DNA of 64,000 nucleotides from an uncultured Bacteroidales bacterium (GCA_902762385.1 CACWNQ010000001.1:492396-556395), one strand, 5' to 3'. Numbered from the stretch's first letter, positions 44,543 to 53,810 are shown. The notes: generated from the letters alone by a model not told the origin. Made by a program: numbers and translations.

Positions 44543-46294
44543 CTACAAAACAATTCCGGTCACGTCAACTATCACGCCATTGCCGGGGGCGTTGCCGGTC
44601 TTGAACTTGCCGCCCTTGCGGAAGCATATCCTCTGCAAGGAGCCTACCTTAATGATGCTGTAAGGGCGCACCTCGTAGGTGGCATTGCCCGCCAGGCCGG
44701 AGGTGGGGATGTCGGTCTCTATCATGTAAGCGGTATTGGCGGTGCCATAATTCGACTTCAGGCTCACAAACTGCCAGTTGCGGTTGTGGTTGTCGTTGCC
44801 GTTGGCGTCCTTCTCCACCTTGGCGTAGGCAAAGCCGTAGTCGCTCACCCAGGAGCTGAACACGGTGAAATTAGTGGCACCCTTCTGAGCACGCACATGC
44901 ACGTTTTCACTGGTGTTGGCATCCTCTTCAGGAGTCATAAAGAAGTCGTTGAACGACGGGAAGAAAGTCGCTCCCTGCACAAGCGGCACGTCAAGCACAT
45001 TCAGGTCATGAGTCAATGTGCCACCTATCTTCTTGCCAAACACATTGAACTCAAATTTTCCTTCCAGCGGCACTGCTATGCCTGCCGAGAGCGACACGTC
45101 GTCCATGATGTCTAAATCGTCCCAAGTGAAATAGTTGGCATCATATTTCCAGCCTATCTCGCCGCTTAGACCGGCATATCCCGCTATACCCACTGCCGCC
45201 GACACACTCTCGGCGTTGTATAGCTTGAAACGAAGATAGGGCCACACCGCCAGTTTCACCTCGCCCGAGAGACCCACCTCGGCGTTAAGCATATCTACAA
45301 GATATTCTCTAAACTCTTTATTGCCAAAGTCGGTCTTAGGCGTGAAACCGTAGTCCCAATGGCCTCCAGTGGCGCTGCCTTGATTGCTCCATATCAACCG
45401 GGCATCGAAACCCAATGCATCGAAGTCTAGTAGTTTCCATTTTGCATATATCTTGCCGCTCGACGACATAACGCCCACATAATACTGCACCGTGGGAACT
45501 ATCACAACGGGCACATAGCCTGCCATAAACGTGATGGGCTTGAGCTTGGTCTCGTAAGGAAATTTCCAGCGCAGTTTTTCCACGTCCTTTGGCTCAACTT
45601 TCACGGCTGCCTCCATATTGATCTTCGCGCCTATCGAACCGTTGAGGGTCACTCCGCAGCGCTCGGGCACATTGTTCTTGCAGTCCCAAATAAATGAGCC
45701 GCCTAGACTCATATCCACCTTGCCGCTAACCTTTACATACTCCGACTTTTCAAACTTCGAGAAGCTCACTTTGCCGCTAAGGGGGTAAGTCAACGACAAG
45801 TTAGCATTGTAATGCAGCAACTCAAACTGCTTTTTTAGGTTTATTCCACCACTGGCATCCACTCCAGGCGCGGCTTGGGCGTTAGTCTCATCATCGGCGA
45901 GCGAGAACTCCAGCGGTTGCTCTAAATGGTTGTCGGGCAGCACCTCGTTGAGTGTAGCAGGCGAAGTCTTGATTGTCACGTTGCCGCCGCTCTGTTGCAC
46001 GCTCTCAACATGGTAGAGAAAGCCCTCGGGGGCCGCATCGGTCACGCCCGAGACGATAATCTCGCCCACTTGGGGAATTTCTTTGGCTGTGGCAGCATCT
46101 AGAACCACTGTGCCGTCGGCGCGCACTTCTTTGACGATGGCTTCGGTTGAAGAATTGTCACTATAGACGTGGGTTACTGGCTGCACATACTCTGGCTCTG
46201 GAGGAGCTGGCTCGTCACCGCCGCTGTCTTTGCTGCATGATGACCACAGCAGTGCCGTCATCGACAGCATCAATAACATGGCAAACTTTTTCAT
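44543..46294 (-). CDS. Large surface lipoprotein of unknown function
   Basis: 583 residues from MKKFAMLLMLSM; the lipobox is WSSC (cysteine after the signal peptide). A Pro/Glu-rich linker (GGDEPAPPEPEYVQP) is followed by a beta-rich body without a domain I recognise. Alternating strand patterns in the middle (VSFSKFEKSEYVKVSGKVDM, LSAGIAVPLEGKFEFNVFG) suggest an all-beta protein. The C-terminus ends in hydrophobic strands. It is first in a unit with the fimbrillin/FISUMP lipoprotein and has a leader of more than 300 bases with its own promoter. A Met six codons upstream is less likely as the start. Confidence 0.75.
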   Translation of the reverse strand: MKKFAMLLMLSMTALLWSSCSKDSGGDEPAPPEPEYVQPVTHVYSDNSSTEAIVKEVRADGTVVLDAATAKEIPQVGEIIVSGVTDAAPEGFLYHVESVQQSGGNVTIKTSPATLNEVLPDNHLEQPLEFSLADDETNAQAAPGVDASGGINLKKQFELLHYNANLSLTYPLSGKVSFSKFEKSEYVKVSGKVDMSLGGSFIWDCKNNVPERCGVTLNGSIGAKINMEAAVKVEPKDVEKLRWKFPYETKLKPITFMAGYVPVVIVPTVQYYVGVMSSSGKIYAKWKLLDFDALGFDARLIWSNQGSATGGHWDYGFTPKTDFGNKEFREYLVDMLNAEVGLSGEVKLAVWPYLRFKLYNAESVSAAVGIAGYAGLSGEIGWKYDANYFTWDDLDIMDDVSLSAGIAVPLEGKFEFNVFGKKIGGTLTHDLNVLDVPLVQGATFFPSFNDFFMTPEEDANTSENVHVRAQKGATNFTVFSSWVSDYGFAYAKVEKDANGNDNHNRNWQFVSLKSNYGTANTAYMIETDIPTSGLAGNATYEVRPYSIIKVGSLQRICFRKGGKFKTGNAPGNGVIVDVTGIVL

Positions 46295-46372
46295 TTTAAT
46301 TGGCTTATGCAAATTCTATCGCCTTTTTAGTCTCCCGAAACCAGGCATGGGCTTATAATCGGTTGAGTATCA

Positions 46373-46628
46373 AAAAGATAGCGTGGAGACTTGTCTGATT
46401 TATCTTAACTGAGGCTTCGGCATGCCCACGCTCAAATAAACAGTATCCCCCACGCCATGCCGATATACTGTTCCCGCCTATTGGGGGATAAGTATAGGCA
46501 CGCGAAGGCGCTTTATTACTGATTATCCATTGTGGTTGAAATTTGCCGAATTTCTAAGCAAGGATAACGCAAAAACGCTTTCTTCGTATGTCTTCGGGAA
46601 AGGGCTCGACGCTACGAGATTTCCTGAA
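46373..46628 (-). ncRNA. Structured leader RNA with mutually exclusive stems
   Basis: The gene-free stretch upstream of the 583-residue lipoprotein is transcribed from the promoter at 46635-46665. On the minus strand it holds TATCCCCC/GGGGGATA, AACAGTAT/ATACTGTT and TCGGCATG/CATGCCGA. These overlap, so not all can form together. AGCGTGG/CCACGCT is followed by ATCTTTTTG, a possible terminator near 46373. It could be a cis-regulatory leader or a free RNA such as a 6S-like RNA; I cannot assign a family. Confidence 0.55.
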
Positions 46629-46634
46629 TTGCAA

Positions 46635-46665
46635 CAAAGTTACACATTATAGATGTAATGTGCAA
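46635..46665 (-). promoter_or_regulatory. Promoter of the lipoprotein operon with a dyad filling the spacer
   Basis: On the minus strand TTG (46663-46665), 20 bases, TAACTTTG (46635-46642). The 20-base spacer is itself an inverted repeat, CACATTATAGATGTAATGTG (arms of 7, loop 6), an ideal operator. Confidence 0.75.
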
Positions 46666-46722
46666 GCAAAAACAACAAAAACAACCCATAGTCGCTGCAA
46701 TGAACGATTTTGGGGTTAAGGC

Positions 46723-46764
46723 AATTAAGGACAATTGGCTCGATGGGGTCAATTGTCCTTAATT
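46723..46764. repeat. GACAATTAA palindrome after the MBOAT gene
   Basis: AATTAAGGACAATTG (46723-46737) and CAATTGTCCTTAATT (46750-46764): 15 perfect pairs. Same arms as 42754-42794. It lies between the MBOAT stop and the lipoprotein-operon promoter. Confidence 0.8.
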
Positions 46765-46819
46765 AATTTGCATTTAAAGTAATATCTATAATGTTATCCT
46801 TTGTTGTCGTCTAAAAATG

Positions 46820-48310
46820 TTAGAACTGGTTGTAAATGAATGGCTGCACTTCGGCCATTGAGAACTGGATAACGAGCTGCACTATTACAATGAAGATGAG
46901 CAACTTGATGAGCCAGTGGCAGTTGACAAACCAATCGGTTATTGCCTGATATATTTTCTTGGGGACAAAGTGAAGTGCAAAGATAATTACAACCAGGATG
47001 CACCACGTTTTGCGGGCAGTGAAGAATGGTACAAAATAGGCAGGGTCAAACTCGGTAAACGCTTTCTTGATTACTAGCCATGAATTTGCAACATCGCCAG
47101 CACCAAATATTGTCATAGTAATGCAAATGAAAATGAACGCAAGCAGCCATGACACAAACTGCACGCCCTTCTTCTCGCTTGGGAACCATCGATCGAGTGG
47201 TTTCTTGGTGAACTTGTGCACTACAAGCGCCACGCCATGAGCACCACCCCACACAATGTAATTCCATGCAGCGCCATGCCACAGTCCACCAATCAGCATC
47301 GTAATCATCAGGTTCAGATACTGACGAGCTTTACCCTTGCGATTGCCTCCCAATGGAATATAAACATAGTCCATAAGCCAGTTAGACAAAGTTATGTGCC
47401 AACGTTTCCAGAACACTGTCATGTTTTGCGAACGATAAGGAAAATCGAAGTTGATGCCCAGGTCAAAGCCCATGATGCGCCCCAAACCGATTGCCATGTC
47501 GCTATAGCCCGAGAAGTCACAGTAAATCTGCAACGTGAAGCCAAGCATCGCCATCGCGAGCTCATAGCCGCTGTAACCAGCCGCCGTGCCGAAAGCAATG
47601 GTGCTGTACTGGCCGATGTAGTCGGCAAATACAGCCTTCTTTATAAGACCCATCAAAGCGAGCCAAAAGCCACTGTAAACCATCTCCCTGGTCGGTTCCT
47701 TGTTGTCACGCAACTGAGGCAAGAACTTCTCGGCGCGTACAATAGGACCCATAGCTAGCGCAGGGAAGAATGACAGGTAGAACAAGTAATCAAGCCAACT
47801 CTTGGTGGGTTCAATCTTTCCTTTATACACATCGACCACGTAACTGATGGTCTTGAATGTGTAGAACGAGATGCCCAGTGGCATTATCAAATCGAGAGGC
47901 TGGAAGTTGGTCTTAACCAGCTCATTAATGTTCCACAAGAGAAAATTGGTGTACTTGAAAAATCCCAAGATGCCTACCGAAATGACAATGCTTAGCCAAA
48001 GCCAGAAACGGCGCATCTTGCGAGTGGTCTCATTCTTGATTTGCAAGGCGAAGAACCAGTCGAGAATTGATGTAGCCACCAGTAACAAGAAGAACCAGGC
48101 ACTTGACTTATAGAAAAAGTAAAGGCTGAAAGCGATGACAAAAATCATCATCTTGGTGCGCTTGTTCTTGAGCATACCATAGATGGGCAGGAAAATCAAG
48201 AATAGGCACCAGAACAGCCCACTATTAAACACCAGCGGTTTAGCAGGATCGAAGCACAACAGGCTCCAAAGGTTGTGGAAAAAGGTCGGTATATCAAATG
48301 TTGTGTCCAT
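46820..48310 (-). CDS. MBOAT-family membrane O-acyltransferase
   Basis: 496 residues with about ten membrane helices. It resembles AlgI/PatA-type acyl exporters that pass acetyl groups across the inner membrane for O-acetylation of a surface polymer. The conserved region is IGGLWHGAAWNYIVWGGAHG, whose histidines are the catalytic candidates; FWKRWHITLSNWLMDYVYIPLGG is also typical. The SGNH protein encoded 16 bases upstream is the likely partner acyltransferase. The target polymer is unknown (peptidoglycan or polysaccharide). Confidence 0.88.
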   Translation of the reverse strand: MDTTFDIPTFFHNLWSLLCFDPAKPLVFNSGLFWCLFLIFLPIYGMLKNKRTKMMIFVIAFSLYFFYKSSAWFFLLLVATSILDWFFALQIKNETTRKMRRFWLWLSIVISVGILGFFKYTNFLLWNINELVKTNFQPLDLIMPLGISFYTFKTISYVVDVYKGKIEPTKSWLDYLFYLSFFPALAMGPIVRAEKFLPQLRDNKEPTREMVYSGFWLALMGLIKKAVFADYIGQYSTIAFGTAAGYSGYELAMAMLGFTLQIYCDFSGYSDMAIGLGRIMGFDLGINFDFPYRSQNMTVFWKRWHITLSNWLMDYVYIPLGGNRKGKARQYLNLMITMLIGGLWHGAAWNYIVWGGAHGVALVVHKFTKKPLDRWFPSEKKGVQFVSWLLAFIFICITMTIFGAGDVANSWLVIKKAFTEFDPAYFVPFFTARKTWCILVVIIFALHFVPKKIYQAITDWFVNCHWLIKLLIFIVIVQLVIQFSMAEVQPFIYNQF

Positions 48311-48326
48311 TATTATCGTGTTAAGA

Positions 48327-49112
48327 TTATCGATTGACGGGCTGTATTAACTCAAGTTCATCTGGACGCCCCTTCTCACCAGCAGGAGGAGCATCAAGCC
48401 TGATGCGATGAGCTGATTTGGTCATTATCCACTTGCAGATGCGATCCATCCACAGCATCGATGAAGCAGCATTGGGATGTGCTCCATCCTTCTTGCGGTC
48501 GTAGTGCTGGTCGGGGGTATAGGAGTTATAGTAGCATCCCTCGGGCACGCTACTCTCAATCATCTCGTTGATGCCAGTGTCGGGTTTCCAGTTAGGCGGT
48601 CCAATCCATATGTAAGGAATGTCGCCCATCTGCCTGATAATCTCATCGACATACTTTTGGCGATTCTCTTTAATATCACGAATAAACAACTCATTGCCAC
48701 CTAGACTAAAGAGGATGTAGTCAGGTTTGAACTTGTCGATACGTTCCTTTAAGGTTGTGCATGTACCATAAATCTCGGTTGTAGAGCTATACCACACCAC
48801 TGCATAGAAAGTGTGACCATTCTTCTTAGCATAGGCCGACATGCGCGGGAATAGGCATTCCACCATCGAGTCGCCAATAAAGAGGATGGTCTTCTTTGTT
48901 GTGTCCATCTCGTTCTTCCCAGGCTGCTTATCCTTAATTGAATCGGTTTTCACAACTGGTTTTTCCTTCTTATTAGTGGCAAAAAGAGTCTCGTTAAACT
49001 TACCTTTTTTCAAGCCTAAAGATTCAGTGATTTTGTCGGACTGAGATATAGCAATAAATGCTATCAATGCCAATCCAAGTATTGCACAAAGAACTTTATA
49101 AGATTTTTTCAT
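48327..49112 (-). CDS. SGNH/GDSL-type periplasmic acyltransferase or esterase
   Basis: 261 residues. An N-terminal membrane anchor (VLCAILGLALIAFIAIS) is followed by a linker and an SGNH-fold domain: block I FIGDSMVE (Ser), block III GGNE, block V DGAHPN (Asp and His). It pairs with the MBOAT protein, as AlgJ/AlgX or PatB do with AlgI/PatA, and would move acyl groups onto a polymer in the periplasm. It is 90 bases downstream of the epimerase gene, from which a long hairpin separates it. Confidence 0.82.
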   Translation of the reverse strand: MKKSYKVLCAILGLALIAFIAISQSDKITESLGLKKGKFNETLFATNKKEKPVVKTDSIKDKQPGKNEMDTTKKTILFIGDSMVECLFPRMSAYAKKNGHTFYAVVWYSSTTEIYGTCTTLKERIDKFKPDYILFSLGGNELFIRDIKENRQKYVDEIIRQMGDIPYIWIGPPNWKPDTGINEMIESSVPEGCYYNSYTPDQHYDRKKDGAHPNAASSMLWMDRICKWIMTKSAHRIRLDAPPAGEKGRPDELELIQPVNR

Positions 49113-49144
49113 TTTTTGGGTATATATTCGTTTTATTAGCTGAT

Positions 49145-49191
49145 TTCACTATACTCCGGGTGTGCTCACTCGCACACCCGGTAGCAGTGAA
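49145..49191. repeat. Long hairpin between epimerase and SGNH genes
   Basis: CCGGGTGTGC - TCACTC - GCACACCCGG (10 perfect pairs, 49156-49181), extended outward by TTCACT/AGTGAA. There is no T tract, so it is more a processing or attenuation signal than a terminator. Confidence 0.6.
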
Positions 49192-49202
49192 GTGATAATT
49201 AT

Positions 49203-50339
49203 TTACTTGCCCTTGATAGGCGTAATACCGATACCTGGAATGTCGTGAAGTGTGATTTTACCGTTCTCAACTGTCATACCATCGAAACGGTCGTTGGCAA
49301 TGAGCAGATTGCCATCGAGGTCGGCAAAATCGACCACAGGCGAGAGGTTGGCAGCAGCAGTCACAGCGCATGAAGTCTCGGTCATACAACCAATCATCAC
49401 CTTCATGTCGAGTGCACGAGCAAGTGTCACCATCTTGTGAGCCTCATATAAACCAGTACTCTTCATGAGCTTGATGTTGATACCATCATAAACGCCTTTG
49501 AACTTAACGATGTCGGGCAGACGCTGGAATGCCTCGTCGGCAATGATGGGCAGTGGTGAGCGCTCGCGCAGCCATGCGGTCTCGTCAATCATAGTCTTGT
49601 CGAAGGGCTGCTCAACAAAGATACATCCACGATCCTTTAGCCAATAGCACATCTCGAGAGCCTCATCTTTGTTCTTCCACCCCTGATTGACGTCGACACA
49701 AATAGGAACGTCAGTCATACTCTTAATGACCTCAACAGTCTCCTTGTCGTTGTCAAGTCCCATCTTAACCTTAAGCAGTTTATAGGGCGAAGCTTCCTCA
49801 ACCTTCTTTCGAACCACCTCCTCGGTGTCGATACCTATGGTGAAGCTGGTCACAGGTGCATTTTCAGGATTGTAACCCCAAATCTTATACCAAGGCTGAC
49901 CCATAATCTTGCCCAACAAATCATGCAAAGCAATGTCAACACTAGCCTTGGCTGCACGATTATTGGGAGCCACATTATCTACATAGGTCAATATATCTTC
50001 AATTCTAAACGGATCATTGAATTGTGACAGGTCAAGGCTACTTAAGAACTTGGTAACGCTCTCAACGCTCTCGCCCAGATAGGGAGGCATCGACGCCTCA
50101 CCGTAACCGATGATACCGTCATATTCAAGCTGTACCTGAACATCGGGTGTGGTAGTGCGGCTGTAACGCGCCAAGTTGAACGCATGGCGCAACTGTAACT
50201 CATAAGGCGCAAACGACAGGTTTAAGCGACCTGTTTTTGCCACCTTCTTTGTGGCTTTTCCTTTAGCCGAGATAGAGATGGGAGCCGAAGCAGCAATCAA
50301 GCCAAGTCCTGTTCCCACAAGAAAATTTCTTCGATTCAT
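49203..50339 (-). CDS. L-Ala-D/L-Glu dipeptide epimerase, exported
   Basis: 378-residue enolase-superfamily enzyme. Catalytic acid/base lysines lie in KLLKVKMGLD and GINIKLMKS. Metal ligands are Asp in CVDVNQGW, Glu in FVEQPF and Asp in IIADEAF. This set is typical for Ala-Glu epimerases (YcjG/YkfB) of murein-peptide salvage. An unusual point is the N-terminal twin-arginine-like signal (MNRRNFLVGTGLGLIAAS), which implies export of the folded enzyme. It is 26 bases downstream of the NlpC/P60 gene, which would supply its dipeptide substrate. Confidence 0.85.
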   Translation of the reverse strand: MNRRNFLVGTGLGLIAASAPISISAKGKATKKVAKTGRLNLSFAPYELQLRHAFNLARYSRTTTPDVQVQLEYDGIIGYGEASMPPYLGESVESVTKFLSSLDLSQFNDPFRIEDILTYVDNVAPNNRAAKASVDIALHDLLGKIMGQPWYKIWGYNPENAPVTSFTIGIDTEEVVRKKVEEASPYKLLKVKMGLDNDKETVEVIKSMTDVPICVDVNQGWKNKDEALEMCYWLKDRGCIFVEQPFDKTMIDETAWLRERSPLPIIADEAFQRLPDIVKFKGVYDGINIKLMKSTGLYEAHKMVTLARALDMKVMIGCMTETSCAVTAAANLSPVVDFADLDGNLLIANDRFDGMTVENGKITLHDIPGIGITPIKGK

Positions 50340-50365
50340 GTTATTATTTATTTAGAGTTAATCTT

Positions 50366-51577
50366 TTATTTCTTATTGAAGTACCAATTGTGGTCACGAA
50401 CATATATAATCCCCTTGGTGCCAATCATACCGTTGACTCGGCTGATGGAAAGTGGACTATAGAGATAGTCGGGGGCATCGGGGTCAAGGTCATTGATTTT
50501 AACTTGACCTGAACAGTGAATATACTTGCCATCACGCAGATATAAGCCCACATGAGTCACACGACCAGTTTTGCTGTTTCCGAAGAACAACAAGTCGCAA
50601 AGTTGTGCATCATGCCAATCGTTGATTTTCAAGCCAGTCAACGCTTGCTGTGAGGCGTCGCGCTGCAGAATAATACCATTAGAGAAATAGCTCACCTTTG
50701 TCAATCCCGAACAGTCGGTAGCTTTGGTTGATGTGCCACCCCACAAGTAACTTGAGCCCATCATGCGACGCGCAGTCTTCTCAATCTTCTTTAGGTCGAT
50801 ATTCTGCTGTGCCCACTTATCGAACTTCTCGACACTAGATGTCTGAACCCAACCAGTACGTCCGTCGGGAGTTGCAAGCTCAATCCACTTACCTTTTTTA
50901 TTCACCACACACAATATGTCACCAAGCACCAGGTCGCTAACAGTCTCTTCGCTCTTAGGCTCAGTAACAAGCTGGTCATCATAGACAGTAACGATGTAAC
51001 GCTCTGTATTTTTCCATTTTGTGAGTTCCTGCTCAGTTACAAACCTCAAGGAGCTCTCGGGAACATAAGCGATGTAGTTGTCGGGGCACTGCACTCGGCA
51101 CCACTCTCCCACTTCAATCACGCGAAGCGGCATGCCCATGATGCCTTGTGTCGCCACCTCGGCCGAGTGCTTGGGTTCGCAACGTAAAGTTGCTATAGAA
51201 AGCTTTACCAAGGCCCACTGCTTATCGGCAGGAACATCATTGGCGAGCACCTTAACGCTATTCTGGTACTTAACATTATATTTATCTAATTCGGCACTGA
51301 TTGAATCTTTTTGCCACTGATATCCAACAGTTCCCGAAATCAAAGGTACATGTAAATCAATTGCATTAAGACATCTCACATCGTCCCATATTGCCACCCT
51401 TTTATCAGGGGCCAGTCTAGATTTAAGGTCATTTAGGATTTTGCTAATCTCAATTGCATCAGAAAGCGTTGTTTCCAGCTTATCATTAATGAGATTTTGA
51501 GCCATAGTGGTCATGCCAGCGGCAGTTGCCACAATAAACAAAACCAATGTTATAGTTTTCTTCTTCATATTTATCAT
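50366..51577 (-). CDS. Secreted SH3-NlpC/P60 endopeptidase (YkfC-like)
   Basis: 403 residues with a signal peptide (KKTITLVLFIVATAAGMTTMA) and two SH3-type wall-binding modules (about 130-270). The C40 cysteine peptidase domain follows: Cys in KATDCSGLTKVSYF, His in THVGLYL, and the third residue in YIHCSG. It probably cuts gamma-D-Glu-L-diamino acid bonds of murein peptides, releasing L-Ala-D-Glu for the epimerase. The start at 51577 overlaps the transglutaminase stop (ATGA); a Met three codons in (51568) is an alternative. Confidence 0.88.
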   Translation of the reverse strand: MINMKKKTITLVLFIVATAAGMTTMAQNLINDKLETTLSDAIEISKILNDLKSRLAPDKRVAIWDDVRCLNAIDLHVPLISGTVGYQWQKDSISAELDKYNVKYQNSVKVLANDVPADKQWALVKLSIATLRCEPKHSAEVATQGIMGMPLRVIEVGEWCRVQCPDNYIAYVPESSLRFVTEQELTKWKNTERYIVTVYDDQLVTEPKSEETVSDLVLGDILCVVNKKGKWIELATPDGRTGWVQTSSVEKFDKWAQQNIDLKKIEKTARRMMGSSYLWGGTSTKATDCSGLTKVSYFSNGIILQRDASQQALTGLKINDWHDAQLCDLLFFGNSKTGRVTHVGLYLRDGKYIHCSGQVKINDLDPDAPDYLYSPLSISRVNGMIGTKGIIYVRDHNWYFNKK

Positions 51578-52992
51578 TTATCAATCTTTTCTCTAGAGTT
51601 AACAATCAAGTGCGATTTCCAGGTGTCGTAATACAGATTGCCTTTGCGCCACTCAACCTCACCGGGTTGGAAATCGACGGTCTCGCTGCGGATATATTTC
51701 TTTTCGGGACTAAGCTTGTCGCCAATAGCTTCATTGGACGCCATGCGATATACATCAATGCCAGTAGCGTAGTAACTATTCATGGGTGTCCCCACAGCAC
51801 TGCGACCGAATGATTGGTCAGTTGGTACCCAGCCCACGCCCTCGAAGTAGGTCTCGGCCCAATCGTGCCAATTCACCTCGTCGGGGTGAATCATCCATCC
51901 ACTCTCCCAGCGAGCAGGAATGCCAAGGCTACGCACGAGAGTGATGTAGAGCAACGCCACTTGGCCACAGTCGCCATGACCGTTGGCAAGCACATAGTCG
52001 GGCATATTCTTGATTGTGCTATACTCACGTGCACCAGCCCATGGATAGCGCATTGAGATCCAATCAAAAATCTTAGATGCCTGAAGCACAGGATTTGTCT
52101 CGTTTTCAACAATCTCACGTGCCAGAGCACGCATGTCATCAGTAATAATTATGTGTGGAGGTTGATTTCCGGTGAATTCCTTATACTCAGCAGTATTGGT
52201 GTTGTAAGGTTCAACCATTGCCACCAGGTCTTGCTGTGCAATGTGACGTTCGGCAACATCATAGCTGAAAGTATACTCGAAGTGAGTGGGTTTACCTTTC
52301 TCGGCCACAGCTTCCATGTAGACTGTGTGATGCTTGCTTCCCTGACTCATTGTCACTGGACGATTGCTCGACTCAAGCTTAATGTTCTTCTGCCTGAGAT
52401 TCTGATATGGGAACGGCATCCACACGCGCAATGTCTCGCCATCGGGAACGGCGTCGGCATTGACATCGAGTGTGAAAGTGATGTTCATATGCCGCCAATC
52501 GCGCAGACCATTCTCATCGGCAGGCGATTTCATTGCCTCGAGATAATACTTGCGGCGAATGTTATAAGTTTCCCACTTCTCGGCATCTTGGTCTTCTTTA
52601 AGTTCATCGGCGAGTAGCCATAGGTTTCTCACCGACTTGCGGAACCACCACTCCTGACCGTCGATTGTCATGTATTCAATCTTGCGATTACGTTTCCACT
52701 TTGCAAGTTGCTCATTGGTAACACTTGGCATCTTCTCGCGAATTAGCTTGAGGCCATCATCGGGAGTCATGTTAAAGTCCTTTCGAATGCGCCCCATGAT
52801 TGTCATCAAAGAGTCGATGCGAACTTCTTGCTCAACACGTGTTTTCTTAGGTAGCGCCTTCATCAACGCCTCGGCCTTCTTAAAGTCGCCCTTATCCATC
52901 AAGTCTTCAACTTGAGAGAGCCAACTTACCTGGCCAGCTGCCGTCATTGCGGTCACAGCAAGAAACAAGGCAGTCAATAACTTCTTTCTCAT
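51574..52992 (-). CDS. Secreted transglutaminase-like protein
   Basis: 472 residues from MRKKLLTALFLAVTAMTAAG (signal peptide). The N-terminal helical part is followed by a beta domain and the transglutaminase-like core: Cys in GHGDCGQVALLYI, His in NWHDWAETYFEGVGW, Asp in VPTDQSFG. In this setting a peptidase or amidase role on wall peptides is more likely than cross-linking (inference). The frame is open 17 codons further upstream, but that would run into the zinc-peptidase gene. Confidence 0.83.
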   Translation of the reverse strand: MRKKLLTALFLAVTAMTAAGQVSWLSQVEDLMDKGDFKKAEALMKALPKKTRVEQEVRIDSLMTIMGRIRKDFNMTPDDGLKLIREKMPSVTNEQLAKWKRNRKIEYMTIDGQEWWFRKSVRNLWLLADELKEDQDAEKWETYNIRRKYYLEAMKSPADENGLRDWRHMNITFTLDVNADAVPDGETLRVWMPFPYQNLRQKNIKLESSNRPVTMSQGSKHHTVYMEAVAEKGKPTHFEYTFSYDVAERHIAQQDLVAMVEPYNTNTAEYKEFTGNQPPHIIITDDMRALAREIVENETNPVLQASKIFDWISMRYPWAGAREYSTIKNMPDYVLANGHGDCGQVALLYITLVRSLGIPARWESGWMIHPDEVNWHDWAETYFEGVGWVPTDQSFGRSAVGTPMNSYYATGIDVYRMASNEAIGDKLSPEKKYIRSETVDFQPGEVEWRKGNLYYDTWKSHLIVNSREKIDK

Positions 52993-53026
52993 AATCTGTA
53001 AATATTCAAGACAAAAATCAATATGA

Positions 53027-53707
53027 TCAATTGCGGCGACCAAGCAGTATCATAACATAATACATGAGAGTAGCAAGCGAGCTCAATGCGGCAACCACAT
53101 AGGTATAGGCTGCAGCATGCAATGCATCGCTGGCGTGCTTGGTCTTCTCGCCTTGAGTAATGCCCGAACTCTCAAGCCATGCCACAGCACGACGGCTGGC
53201 ATCAACCTCAACAGGCAGAGTGATAAAGCTGAAAAGAGTGGTCAGAGCAAACAAAGCGACACCCACCCCCATCACAATAGGGAAGGTTTGAATGAGAAGG
53301 ATACCAGCAAGGAGAATCCATGTTATCCAACTTGAAGCGAAACTCACTACGGGGACAAGCTTGGTGCGTAACTTCAATGGAGCATACCCCTTGGCATGTT
53401 GCAGCGCATGACCACACTCATGAGCTGCTACAGCTGCCGAAGCCACACTATTAACCGAAAAAACGACATCGCTCAAGTTCACTGTGCCATTGGCAGGATT
53501 ATAGTGATCGGTCAACTGGCCATTCACACTAGTTACTTGCACATTGTTGATGCCATTGTCATGAAGCATCTTGGCAGCAACATCACGTCCTGTAAGTGGA
53601 ATATCAAGTGGCTCTTTAGAATATTTCTCAAACTTTCTCTTAAGCGAACTTTGCACAACATAACTCGCAATGGTTATGGCAATAAAGATTATATAAACAA
53701 GTCCCAT
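53027..53707 (-). CDS. YugP-type membrane zinc metallopeptidase
   Basis: 226 residues, Zn_peptidase_2 family. Membrane helices lie at the N-terminus (VYIIFIAITIASYVVQ), in the middle and at the end. The HECGH motif in AAHECGHALQHAKGYAPL supplies the zinc ligands. It is first in the run of wall-related genes, 34 bases before the transglutaminase gene. Its natural substrate is unknown. Confidence 0.85.
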   Translation of the reverse strand: MGLVYIIFIAITIASYVVQSSLKRKFEKYSKEPLDIPLTGRDVAAKMLHDNGINNVQVTSVNGQLTDHYNPANGTVNLSDVVFSVNSVASAAVAAHECGHALQHAKGYAPLKLRTKLVPVVSFASSWITWILLAGILLIQTFPIVMGVGVALFALTTLFSFITLPVEVDASRRAVAWLESSGITQGEKTKHASDALHAAAYTYVVAALSSLATLMYYVMILLGRRN

Positions 53708-53729
53708 ATTGTGTTTCTTTTTCTTGTTG

Positions 53730-53737
53730 CAAAAGTA
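53730..53737 (-). promoter_or_regulatory. -7 element of the zinc-peptidase/murein operon
   Basis: TACTTTTG on the minus strand, about 25 bases before the start codon. Confidence 0.5.
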
Positions 53738-53810
53738 ATTGTTAAAAAAATAAAAATAGCGATTTTTTCAATAAAAAATGCCGTGTTTTTTTTGCGTTAT
53801 TAAATTTTGA

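Noticed and set aside
46441-46500. Phase-variable invertible promoter
   Set aside because: Inverted arms are 8 bases, overlap one another and lie downstream of the promoter; no recombinase gene nearby.
46313-46640. tmRNA, RNase P RNA or SRP RNA
   Set aside because: Conserved cores of these RNAs (tRNA-like end, GAGGAAAGUCC-type core, GNAR-loop domain) were not found.
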